From NCBI GenBank assembly GCA_949292025.1, contig CASEYC010000085.1:1-35304 (forward strand): DNA of 35,304 nt, given 5' to 3'. This stretch comes from an uncultured Bacteroides sp. (lineage in GTDB: Bacteria > Bacteroidota > Bacteroidia > Bacteroidales > Bacteroidaceae). The position numbers were made by a program, and so were the translations under genes. How positions within the stretch are numbered: the stretch's first letter is position 1; every line of letters starts with the position of its first letter. Shown in pieces: positions 8,359 through 17,208 of this stretch. A model generated the notes under the pieces. The model saw only the letters and a list, made by a program, of their open reading frames with translations. It did not search any database and was not told the DNA's origin.

Positions 8359-11300
8359 ATGAAGAAGCAATTCCTCTTTTCCCTGCTGGCTCTCAGCGTA
8401 GCCACGGGAGTGAAGGCCGAAGGCGACGAGGCACGCCTGCTCCGCTTCCCCGCCACGAACGGGACGGACGTGGTCTTCACCTATGCCGGCGACCTCTACA
8501 CGGCGCCCCTGACGGGCGGCGAGGCACGGCGACTGACCTCGCACATCGGTTATGAAATGTTTGCCCGGTTCTCGCCGGACGGCAAGACCATCGCCTTTAC
8601 GGGCGAGTATGACGGCAACCGCGAAGTCTATGTGATGCCCGCCGGGGGCGGCGAACCGCGACGGCTGACCTACACCAGCACCAACGCCCGCGACGATGTG
8701 GGCGACCGCATGGGACCCAACAACATCGTGATGGCCTGGACGGCGGACGGACAGAACGTCGTCTACCGCAACCGCATCAGCGACGGCTTCCAGGGACGGC
8801 TTTGGATGGCGCCTCTTTCCGGCGGAATGCCCCAGGCACTTCCCCTGCCCGAAGGCGGCTTTTGCAGCTATTCGCCGGACGGCAAACGCCTGGCCTACAA
8901 CCGCGTGTTCCGCGAGTTCCGCAACTGGAAGTACTACCGGGGCGGCATGGCGGACGACATCTGGCTCTACGACCCGCAAGGCAAGAAGGTGGAGAACCTG
9001 ACGGACAACGTGGCGCAGGACATCTGCCCGATGTGGATTGGCGAGGAAATCTATTTCATCTCCGACCGCGACAAGACGATGAACCTCTTCGTCTACAACA
9101 CCCGCACCCGGCAGACGGAGAAGGTGACGGACTATGCCGACTATGACATCAAATTCCCCAGCACGGACGGCAAGCAAATCGTCTATGAGCACGCGGGCTA
9201 CCTCTACCGCTTCGACCCGCAGACGCGCCGCGCCGAGCAAATCCACATCACCCTGAACGCCGAGAACGTCTATGCCCGCACGGAGCAGAAGCACGTGGCC
9301 GACTATGTGACCGCCGCCGGCCTTTCCGCCGATGGCAAACGTCTGGCTGTGACGGCCCGCGGCGAAGTGTTCGACGTGCCTGCCAAGAGCGGCGTCACGC
9401 GCAACATCACCCGCACCCCCGGTGCCAACGAACGCGGTGCCGACTGGAGTCCTGATGGCAAACATATCGCCTACATCTCCGACCGCACGGGCGAGACGGA
9501 AATCTACCTGCAGCCCGCCGAAGGTGGCGACCCCGTCCAACTGACCACGGGCAATGACACCTACATCCGCAGCCTGATGTGGAGCCCGGACAGCAAGACG
9601 GTGCTCTACACCGACCGCAAGAACCGTATCGTCACGGTGGACGTGGCCTCCAAGCAGAAGACCGTGGTGATGCAGAACCCCGAGCAAGAGTTCTACGACG
9701 TGGCCTTCTCGCCGGACAGCCGCTGGATTACCTACACCAAGCCGGCCGCCAACGATTTCTCCGTGGTCTATGTCTACAACCTGGGCACGAAGAAGGAGTA
9801 TCCCGTCACCGAGAAGTGGTACAACTCCTCGTCGCCCGCCTTCAGCACGGATGGCAAGTACCTGGTCTTTGAATCCGACCGCGACTTCAACCCCATCTAC
9901 GGACGCTTGGAGTGGAACCACGTCTACACCCGCATGGGCGGCATCTACCTGGCCCTGCTGACGGACGACACGCCCTCGCCCTTCCTGCCCGAAGACGAGG
10001 CGGTGGCCACGGCTGCGCCAGACAAAGACGAAGCCAATGCCAAGGAAAGCAAGGGCAAGAAGGACGCCAAAGCCGAACCCTTGTCCGTGGAGATTGACCC
10101 CGAAGGCATGGCAGGCCGCATCGTCAAGCTGCCCCTCTCCGCCGGCAACTATTGGAACCTCCATTCGGACGGCCAGACCGTTTGGTACTTCGGCAACGGC
10201 GGCACGCACGCTTTCAACCTGCAGGAGCAGGAGGACAAGCTGGTGGCCGAGGGGGCGGTAATGGTGCCTGTTGCAGGCAGCAAGAAGGCACTCTTCATGA
10301 AGGGCAACACGCTCTATGTGGGCGAATTGCCAGCCGGAAAGGTCACGCTGGAGAATCCCGTGGATTTGAGCGACATGGTGGCTCCGATAGACTATCCGCA
10401 GGAGTGGGCGCAAATCTTCGACGAAGCGTGGCGTGCCTACCGCGACGGGTTCTATGTGGCCAATATGCACGGAGTGGATTGGCAGGCCGTCAAGGAGAAA
10501 TATGCCGTGTTGGTGCCATACGCCAAGACCCGCCTCGACCTGAACTACATCATCGGCGAGATGATTGCCGAACTGGCCTGCGGACATGCCTACGTCAATC
10601 CGGGCGAATACGCCAAGCCCGAACGCATCGACATGGGCCTGCTGGGTGCCGAACTGAGCCGCGACGAGAAGAGCGGTTTCTATCGCATCGACAGGATTCT
10701 GCCCGGCGCACCCTATAGCGAGAAGCTCCGTTCGCCCCTCACCGAACCGGGCATGGGCATCAAGGAGGGCGACTACATCACGTCCATCGACGGGGTGTCC
10801 ACGGCTTCGGTGAAGAATATCTACCAACTGCTCATCGGCAAGGCGGGCGTGCTCACCGAGCTGGGCATCAACTCGAAAGCCTCCGCTCAAGGTGCAAGGA
10901 AGGTGATCGTTGAACCCACGGACAACGAATATCCGCTTTATCACTACAATTGGGTGCAAAACAATATCCGCCGCGTGGAGGAAGCCACCGATGGCCGCGT
11001 GGGCTACATTTACATCCCCGACATGGGTCCCGAGGGCCTGAACGAGTTCGCCCGTTACTTCTATCCGCAGCTGGACAAGGAAGCATTGATTATCGACGAC
11101 CGTGCCAATGGCGGCGGCAATGTATCGCCCATGATCATCGAACGCCTGCTCCGCAAGCCCTATCGCCTGACCATGTCGCGCACGTCCACCAAAGTGGGCA
11201 CCATCCCCGATGCCACGCAGGTTGGGCCGAAGGTGTTGCTCATCAACAAGTATTCCGCTTCGGACGGCGACCTCTTCCCCTGGAGCTTCAAGGCCAACAA

Positions 11301-11613
11301 GCTGGGCACGGTCATCGGCACCCGCACGTGGGGTGGCATTGTGGGCATCAGCGGTTCCTTGCCCTATATGGACGGGACGGACATCCGCGTGCCCTTCTTC
11401 ACCAACTACGATGCCAAGACCGGCCAATGGATGGTGGAGAACCACGGCGTGGACCCCGACATCCTCATCGACAACGACCCCATCCAGGAACAGGCCGGCG
11501 TGGACCAGCAGTTGGAGAAAGCCATCGAGGTGGCCCTCCAGCAACTGAAAGACCGCAAGCCCCTGCCGGGCGTGCCTGCGCCGAGGACGATGAAGGACTT
11601 GGGTGTGGAATAA
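8359..11613 (+). CDS. Tricorn-like S41 family protease, secreted
   Basis: The 1084-residue product has an N-terminal signal peptide (about 1-20, cut near VKAEG), so it probably acts in the periplasm or outside the cell. Repeated FSPDGK/WSPDGK blocks form two beta-propellers (about 30-550). A charged linker near 550-575 precedes the tricorn core domain, a PDZ-like segment (about 770-850) and the C-terminal S41 catalytic domain. His743 in GHAYV and Ser968 in YSASDGD fit the catalytic His and nucleophilic Ser of tricorn-type peptidases. These enzymes degrade peptides. It is flanked by its own promoter and a terminator, so it appears monocistronic. The 1103-codon frame opposite it is a shadow. 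Confidence 0.93.
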   Translation: MKKQFLFSLLALSVATGVKAEGDEARLLRFPATNGTDVVFTYAGDLYTAPLTGGEARRLTSHIGYEMFARFSPDGKTIAFTGEYDGNREVYVMPAGGGEPRRLTYTSTNARDDVGDRMGPNNIVMAWTADGQNVVYRNRISDGFQGRLWMAPLSGGMPQALPLPEGGFCSYSPDGKRLAYNRVFREFRNWKYYRGGMADDIWLYDPQGKKVENLTDNVAQDICPMWIGEEIYFISDRDKTMNLFVYNTRTRQTEKVTDYADYDIKFPSTDGKQIVYEHAGYLYRFDPQTRRAEQIHITLNAENVYARTEQKHVADYVTAAGLSADGKRLAVTARGEVFDVPAKSGVTRNITRTPGANERGADWSPDGKHIAYISDRTGETEIYLQPAEGGDPVQLTTGNDTYIRSLMWSPDSKTVLYTDRKNRIVTVDVASKQKTVVMQNPEQEFYDVAFSPDSRWITYTKPAANDFSVVYVYNLGTKKEYPVTEKWYNSSSPAFSTDGKYLVFESDRDFNPIYGRLEWNHVYTRMGGIYLALLTDDTPSPFLPEDEAVATAAPDKDEANAKESKGKKDAKAEPLSVEIDPEGMAGRIVKLPLSAGNYWNLHSDGQTVWYFGNGGTHAFNLQEQEDKLVAEGAVMVPVAGSKKALFMKGNTLYVGELPAGKVTLENPVDLSDMVAPIDYPQEWAQIFDEAWRAYRDGFYVANMHGVDWQAVKEKYAVLVPYAKTRLDLNYIIGEMIAELACGHAYVNPGEYAKPERIDMGLLGAELSRDEKSGFYRIDRILPGAPYSEKLRSPLTEPGMGIKEGDYITSIDGVSTASVKNIYQLLIGKAGVLTELGINSKASAQGARKVIVEPTDNEYPLYHYNWVQNNIRRVEEATDGRVGYIYIPDMGPEGLNEFARYFYPQLDKEALIIDDRANGGGNVSPMIIERLLRKPYRLTMSRTSTKVGTIPDATQVGPKVLLINKYSASDGDLFPWSFKANKLGTVIGTRTWGGIVGISGSLPYMDGTDIRVPFFTNYDAKTGQWMVENHGVDPDILIDNDPIQEQAGVDQQLEKAIEVALQQLKDRKPLPGVPAPRTMKDLGVE

Positions 11614-11642
11614 ACAGCCTCTATTCTGAAAAAACAGAAAAA

Positions 11643-11680
11643 CGCCGGACGGGGGGAACATTCCGTCCGGCGTAATTTTT
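11643..11680. terminator. Bidirectional terminator between the S41 gene and gyrB
   Basis: CGCCGGACGG (11643-11652) pairs with CCGTCCGGCG (11663-11672). TAATTTTTG follows on the plus strand. On the minus strand the stem is followed by a U-rich tail (UUUUUCUGUUUUUU). It therefore serves both convergent genes. Confidence 0.9.
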
Positions 11681-11717
11681 GTAAGATACGAGTTATGAGA
11701 TTAGTCGTTCCCCTGGT

Positions 11718-13703
<1,986 letters not shown>

Positions 13704-13721
13704 CTATTTCCAAAAACCGAG

Positions 13722-13729
13722 CAAAAGTA
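13722..13729 (-). promoter_or_regulatory. -7 box of the gyrB promoter
   Basis: On the minus strand TACTTTTG matches TAnnTTTG, 30 bases before the ATG. The -33 element is not convincing. Confidence 0.55.
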
Positions 13730-13793
13730 GTGAAAATCTCTGAGATAACCGCGAAAAACAGGCAGTTAAATTCACTTTTCCGCAGCAGGAACA

Positions 13794-13828
13794 CAAAAAA
13801 GGTCAGACCTTCCTTGGAAAGTCTGACC
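13794..13828 (-). terminator. Terminator of the tRNA-Glu/rpsT unit
   Basis: On the minus strand GGTCAGACTTTCC pairs with GGAAGGTCTGACC through a 13-pair stem with one G-U pair, and a U-run follows (13794-13800). It starts 30 bases after the rpsT stop. Confidence 0.92.
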
Positions 13829-13858
13829 TGTTACCTATCTGAATATTTACCAATATCC

Positions 13859-14113
13859 TTACGCGAGCTTGTTGATGTGAATCGACAGCTTCGACTTCAG
13901 GTTGCTTGCCTTGTTTTTGTGGATGACATTGGTCTTGGCCAGCTTGTCCAGCAACTTGGCAACGCCCGGATACATCGCAACGGCTGCAGCCTTGTCCGTA
14001 GTGGCGCGGAGCTTGCGGACAGCATTACGCATCGTCTTGGCGTAGTATCTGTTGTGAAGTCTTCTCTTCTCCTCTTGTCTGATTCTTTTCAGTGATGATT
14101 TGTGATTTGCCAT
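13859..14113 (-). CDS. rpsT: 30S ribosomal protein S20
   Basis: This 84-residue basic protein binds 16S rRNA in the small subunit. The N-terminus [13 protein letters not shown] and the Lys/Arg-rich helical body ending SIHINKLA are typical, and the length is normal. No TAnnTTTG lies between it and the tRNA-Glu gene 39 bases upstream on the same strand, while a strong promoter lies before the tRNA. It therefore probably shares the tRNA transcript. A clear terminator follows. Confidence 0.97.
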   Translation of the reverse strand: MANHKSSLKRIRQEEKRRLHNRYYAKTMRNAVRKLRATTDKAAAVAMYPGVAKLLDKLAKTNVIHKNKASNLKSKLSIHINKLA

Positions 14114-14152
14114 CTCGACTAATCTTTTAATTCGTTTATTTTATATTTTTTG

Positions 14153-14224
14153 TAGCCCCTGGGGGAATCGAACCCCCCTTTCAAGAATGAAAATCTTGCG
14201 TCCTAACCGATAGACGAAGGGGCC
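14153..14224 (-). tRNA. tRNA-Glu (UUC anticodon)
   Basis: On the minus strand the acceptor arm GGCCCCT pairs with AGGGGCT, with A as discriminator base. The anticodon stem CAAGA/TCTTG encloses the loop TTTTCAT, giving anticodon TTC, and the T arm is GGGGG-TTCGATT-CCCCC. CCA is not encoded. The length is 72 bases. Confidence 0.97.
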
Positions 14225-14234
14225 GGCCACGTTT

Positions 14235-14250
14235 TGAGCGTCTCCGCTCA
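14235..14250 (-). other. Leader hairpin before tRNA-Glu
   Basis: TGAGCG and CGCTCA pair perfectly around a GAGA loop (minus strand), ten bases upstream of the mature tRNA 5' end. It may assist processing. Confidence 0.5.
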
Positions 14251-14281
14251 GGCAAACCTCTCTGATTTGGTTTTGCGGGTG

Positions 14282-14313
14282 CAAAGATAGAGACTATTTT
14301 TGAACTGACCAAA
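14282..14313 (-). promoter_or_regulatory. Promoter of the tRNA-Glu/rpsT unit
   Basis: On the minus strand TTTG (14310-14313), 20 bases and TATCTTTG (14282-14289) match the Bacteroidetes primary-sigma consensus exactly. Transcription would start near 14275, about 50 bases before the tRNA. Confidence 0.8.
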
Positions 14314-14441
14314 CATTTCTCAAAAAAATGTCGAGAAAACACTGATTTTTCTTCATTTCCCGCCTTTTCGAGGCTCTTTTTGCCCGGAAATGCTTCGCTT
14401 TTCCCGCGGCAAAGTTCTTTCTTGCGTTTGCTTGGCCGCCT

Positions 14442-14482
14442 CCTTCTCCCTACCTTGTCCTTGTGTATATACAGGGAGAAGG
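14442..14482. repeat. Inverted repeat in the gap before the regulator gene
   Basis: CCTTCTCCC (14442-14450) and GGGAGAAGG (14474-14482) pair across a 23-base loop. A purine-rich tract (14474-14535) follows. The remainder of 14314-14575 shows no gene. Confidence 0.5.
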
Positions 14483-14575
14483 TAGGGGGAAGTAGGGCAG
14501 AGGCAGGGAGGAGGAAGGACTTTGGAGGTCACAAGGAAAGTGGCCCGCCCTTGACGTAGAATGCGGAAAACTCGC

Positions 14576-14583
14576 TATCTTTG
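14576..14583 (+). promoter_or_regulatory. -7 box of the regulator promoter
   Basis: TATCTTTG matches TAnnTTTG. An imperfect -33 (TTGA at 14551-14554) lies 21 bases upstream. Transcription would start near 14590. Confidence 0.55.
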
Positions 14584-14626
14584 TCCGCCGTAATCCTTAC
14601 GGATGTTCATTGAAAATAAAAAGACC

Positions 14627-16372
14627 ATGCACAAGACGTTGACCATTCTGTTGTTCCTTCTCCTGTTCCTCGCCGCCTGCTGCCCCGTGCGCTATCCGCA
14701 GGTCCTCTTGGAGGCAGACAGCTTGGCATCGGCCTGCCCGGACAGTGCTGTGGCGTTGCTCCGCGGCCTCCAAGCGGAGATGGCGGGCGAACGCAAGGCG
14801 GTGCAAATATACTACCGTCTGCTGTGCGTCAAGGCACAGGACAAGGCGTATATCCCTCACACCTCGGACAGCGCAGTGCAGGCCGTGCTGCGCTATTACG
14901 AAGGCCACAGGGACCGCCGCCACCTGCCCGAAGCCTACTACTACGCCGGCCGCGTGGCAAGCGACCTGGGCGATGCCCCGCAGGCGTTGGACTACTTCGA
15001 CAAGGCGTTGGAGGCGATGCCACGGGACGGGATGCTGCCCCTGCGCAGCAAGGTGTTGTCGCAGATGGGGACGCTGTTCTACCGGCAAGGCATGTACCCG
15101 GAAGCGTTGGAGATGTACAAAGGGAGCCTAAAAAGTGATTCGGTGCTGGGGGATAGTGTGGGGATAATTGCCAATAGGTTGAACATGAGTTTAAGTTACA
15201 AAAGCCTGGGGAAACAGGACAGCATGCGGATATTTGCCCTGTCCGCCCACCTGCTTAATCGGAATATGCAACGACCTCCTCACACCGGGGACATAGAAAA
15301 CAGACTGGCATGGGCTTACCTGTGTGAACAACAATATGACTCAGCTCGCTTGTTCTTGCGGGAAGCCCTGCAAAACTCCAACGACCGAAACAAGGATGCC
15401 ATCTATACTACGGCAGGCTTGTTCCATCAGGCTTTGGGAAATTCAGATTCAGCCGTCTGGTACTACCAGCATTTGCTCCACGAAACATCCATATATGTCC
15501 GACAGGTAGCCTATGGCAACCTCGCTCAGCTGGCTTTGGCCCAAAATAATCCTCAAAAGGCCCTGCATTATTTATATGAACATAACTTGTGTGCAGATTC
15601 CATACAAAAAATAACGAATACGGAGGGCATTCGCAAGGTGTATGCACTGTACAATTATCAGTTGCGGGAAAAGGAGAATGCCCGATTGAGAGCCGTCAAC
15701 GAAAGGAATGCTCGTGGTACGACATACCTTATTATAACCGCAGGAATTCTTTCGGTTATGGTTGTTTTCTATATCAGAAGAAGAAGGAAAACGTGGGACT
15801 CAAGAATAAAAGCCATCACAAAGCTAAAAGACGAAATTTACCAACGAAGTGAACAGTATATCCACAATAATGAAATAAAAATACAACAACTAAGCAACTT
15901 GCTGCAAGACAAGGAAAAGGATTTGCAAGAAAGCGAGGCCACCCGCCAACGATTGGAAAGACAACTGAAGATACTTCAAAATGTCAACCAACAAATAAAC
16001 TTGGAAAAAGACAGCCGTGAATCGGCAGAATATCTGCTTTACCATTCGGAGATTTACACACGCTTCAGGCAGCGACTGAAAGCCGATGGTAGCAAATCCC
16101 GGTTGACTCAGCAAGAATGGAAGTGCTTGCAAGAACAAATTGATCAATGCTACAATGGTTTCACCTCAAAACTGAATGGTGCTTACCAATTGGACGATCG
16201 CGAACTACACATCTGCCTGCTGATCAAACTGCAATTTTCCTATACAGAGATTGGAAAACTGGTAAATTTGTCCCTCAGTGGCATCAATTCCGTGCGCAGC
16301 AGGCTATACCAGAAGGTTTTTGGCATCAAAGGGAATGCCAAAGACTGGGATACGTTTATCCTCTCATTATAA
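14627..16372 (+). CDS. Membrane-bound TPR regulator with C-terminal helix-turn-helix
   Basis: The 581-residue product starts with an export signal and lipobox LAAC (Cys18). I chose the ATG at 14627 because it begins this signal; 14603 is an alternative. Tetratricopeptide-like helices fill about 25-350. A single membrane segment (about 366-384, YLIITAGILSVMVVFYI) is followed by Arg/Lys, a coiled coil (about 390-470) and a C-terminal domain in which FSYTEIGKLVNLSLSGINSVRSR resembles a LuxR-type DNA-binding helix-turn-helix. This predicts a periplasmic sensor and a cytoplasmic DNA-binding end. It sits upstream of the peptide cluster on the same strand and is its likely regulator. The first 170 codons are GC-rich; the rest are clearly poorer in G+C. 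Confidence 0.82.
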   Translation: MHKTLTILLFLLLFLAACCPVRYPQVLLEADSLASACPDSAVALLRGLQAEMAGERKAVQIYYRLLCVKAQDKAYIPHTSDSAVQAVLRYYEGHRDRRHLPEAYYYAGRVASDLGDAPQALDYFDKALEAMPRDGMLPLRSKVLSQMGTLFYRQGMYPEALEMYKGSLKSDSVLGDSVGIIANRLNMSLSYKSLGKQDSMRIFALSAHLLNRNMQRPPHTGDIENRLAWAYLCEQQYDSARLFLREALQNSNDRNKDAIYTTAGLFHQALGNSDSAVWYYQHLLHETSIYVRQVAYGNLAQLALAQNNPQKALHYLYEHNLCADSIQKITNTEGIRKVYALYNYQLREKENARLRAVNERNARGTTYLIITAGILSVMVVFYIRRRRKTWDSRIKAITKLKDEIYQRSEQYIHNNEIKIQQLSNLLQDKEKDLQESEATRQRLERQLKILQNVNQQINLEKDSRESAEYLLYHSEIYTRFRQRLKADGSKSRLTQQEWKCLQEQIDQCYNGFTSKLNGAYQLDDRELHICLLIKLQFSYTEIGKLVNLSLSGINSVRSRLYQKVFGIKGNAKDWDTFILSL

Positions 16373-16390
16373 ATTGATTAGAATACGACT

Positions 16391-16451
16391 GCGCAGTTTT
16401 TGCGAAGTCTAAATCCCGTATGCTATATATTTGCGCAGTTTTTGCGAAGTC
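16391..16451 (+). repeat. Two 19-bp direct repeats 42 bp apart, plus a hairpin
   Basis: GCGCAGTTTTTGCGAAGTC occurs exactly at 16391-16409 and 16433-16451. The second copy runs into a perfect hairpin, GTCGCT-GCGA-AGCGAC (16449-16464), with a GNRA-type loop. The pair lies between the regulator gene and the DUF3244/precursor operon, so it could be an operator. It could equally be a dispersed genomic repeat. Confidence 0.9.
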
Positions 16452-16488
16452 GCTGCGAAGCGACCGGGAAAAAATCTGCTTATTTTTG
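16426..16488 (+). promoter_or_regulatory. Candidate promoter region of the DUF3244/precursor operon
   Basis: Two exact TAnnTTTG boxes are present: TATATTTG (16426-16433), which ends on the first base of the second direct repeat, and TATTTTTG (16481-16488), 21 bases before the ATG. A TTTG at 16399-16402 lies 23 bases before the first box, slightly too far for the consensus. I cannot tell which is used. Confidence 0.5.
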
Positions 16489-16509
16489 CCGAAAACAAAA
16501 ATAATAGGA

Positions 16510-16875
16510 ATGAAACGAATTATATTGCTTCTCATCGGAATCATGACCAGTTTCCCCTTATGGGCGGAAGAAGAACCAATTATATTGTATGAGCCTAACA
16601 GTTCAGAAATAGGGCAAGCACAAGGGCCTATTGATAGTCGTTCCTTATCATTTGCCCCAGAAGCTTCGCATGACGGGAACACGGTCTACATCTATTCCTC
16701 TATTCCTTCGGAAGGGATCCAAATCACAGTGCTGGATGAGGTGGGGAATGTGGTGTATGAGAACGAAGTTGTAGGAAGCTATGTCTTTACATTAAGCGGA
16801 TCAATAGCAGGGGAATTGACCTTAGTGTTGGAAACGAAGGAAGGCATATATCAAGGGAACTTTAATGTAGAATAG
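16510..16875 (+). CDS. Small secreted DUF3244-like protein
   Basis: The 121-residue product begins MKRIILLLIGIMTSFPLWA, a clear signal peptide of about 19 residues. An earlier in-frame ATG at 16420 lies within the repeats and would bury the signal, so it is rejected. The mature part is a predicted beta-sandwich with ITVLDEVGNVVYENEV and a C-terminal GNFNVE strand, resembling the Bacteroidales DUF3244 family, whose function is unknown. It ends 42 bases before the peptide precursor, with no promoter box between, so the two genes are probably cotranscribed. A role as immunity or chaperone protein is only a guess. Confidence 0.75.
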   Translation: MKRIILLLIGIMTSFPLWAEEEPIILYEPNSSEIGQAQGPIDSRSLSFAPEASHDGNTVYIYSSIPSEGIQITVLDEVGNVVYENEVVGSYVFTLSGSIAGELTLVLETKEGIYQGNFNVE

Positions 16876-16917
16876 CAAAGCTCGAAGCTGTAAGAGAGCG
16901 AACTTAAAAATTATATT

Positions 16918-17136
16918 ATGAGACAGGATAAAACGTTATTGACATTGCCTCTTGATTTGATTCAGCTGCGAGAGGATGAAATGATTCTTTTAAAGGGCGG
17001 AATGAGTAGAGGCGTAGAAGAGCCTAACAATGGATGCTCCAGCAATGGCGGCAGTAACAATGGATGCGATGACGGATGCAATGGTAATTGTGATTGTAGC
17101 TGTAACATTCATGAATCCGACACTGGTTGTGCTTAA
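16918..17136 (+). CDS. Putative RiPP precursor with Gly-Gly leader and Cys-rich core
   Basis: The 72-residue peptide has a leader with a double-glycine site (REDEMILLKGG, Gly27-Gly28), as in Bacteroidales Gly-Gly natural-product precursors. Cleavage after Gly28 would leave a 44-residue core rich in Asn, Gly, Ser and Asp with seven cysteines: Cys40, 50, 54, 58, 60, 62 and 71. Five of them follow Cx3Cx3CxCxC. The next genes encode a radical SAM/SPASM enzyme and a C39-peptidase exporter, which supports the precursor role. The core could receive thioether crosslinks (as in sactipeptides or ranthipeptides), disulfides or a metal. I do not recognise the core sequence. Confidence 0.85.
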   Translation: MRQDKTLLTLPLDLIQLREDEMILLKGGMSRGVEEPNNGCSSNGGSNNGCDDGCNGNCDCSCNIHESDTGCA

Positions 17137-17151
17137 TTCTGTTTAGTCAAA

Positions 17152-17189
17152 CAGGCATGGACAAAAAACTTTTTGCCATGCCTGATTTT
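17152..17189 (+). terminator. Attenuator-like hairpin between precursor and maturase
   Basis: CAGGCATGG (17152-17160) and CCATGCCTG (17176-17184) pair perfectly. Inside, CAAAAA and TTTTTG continue the stem after one bulged A. ATTTT follows. It lies 15 bases after the precursor stop and 25 before the maturase start, and should give more precursor than maturase mRNA. Confidence 0.75.
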
Positions 17190-17208
17190 CCAACTCAAAA
17201 CTAAAAAC

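Noticed and set aside
8350-11661. Minus-strand open frame of 1103 codons opposite the S41 protease
   Set aside because: Shadow frame of a GC-rich gene; no recognisable motif and no promoter.
16420-16509. Upstream ATG (16420) as start of the DUF3244 gene
   Set aside because: It would encode the repeat and hairpin sequence and bury the signal peptide; the ATG at 16510 gives a perfect signal.
16356-16682. Minus-strand frame with repeated DFAKTAQ words
   Set aside because: The repeated words are simply the translation of the two 19-bp direct repeats, and the frame overlaps the DUF3244 gene.
16918-17136. Unmodified Gly-Gly bacteriocin of the bacteroidetocin (pediocin-like) type
   Set aside because: The core lacks the YGNG-type motif and is Cys-rich, and a radical SAM maturase follows directly.
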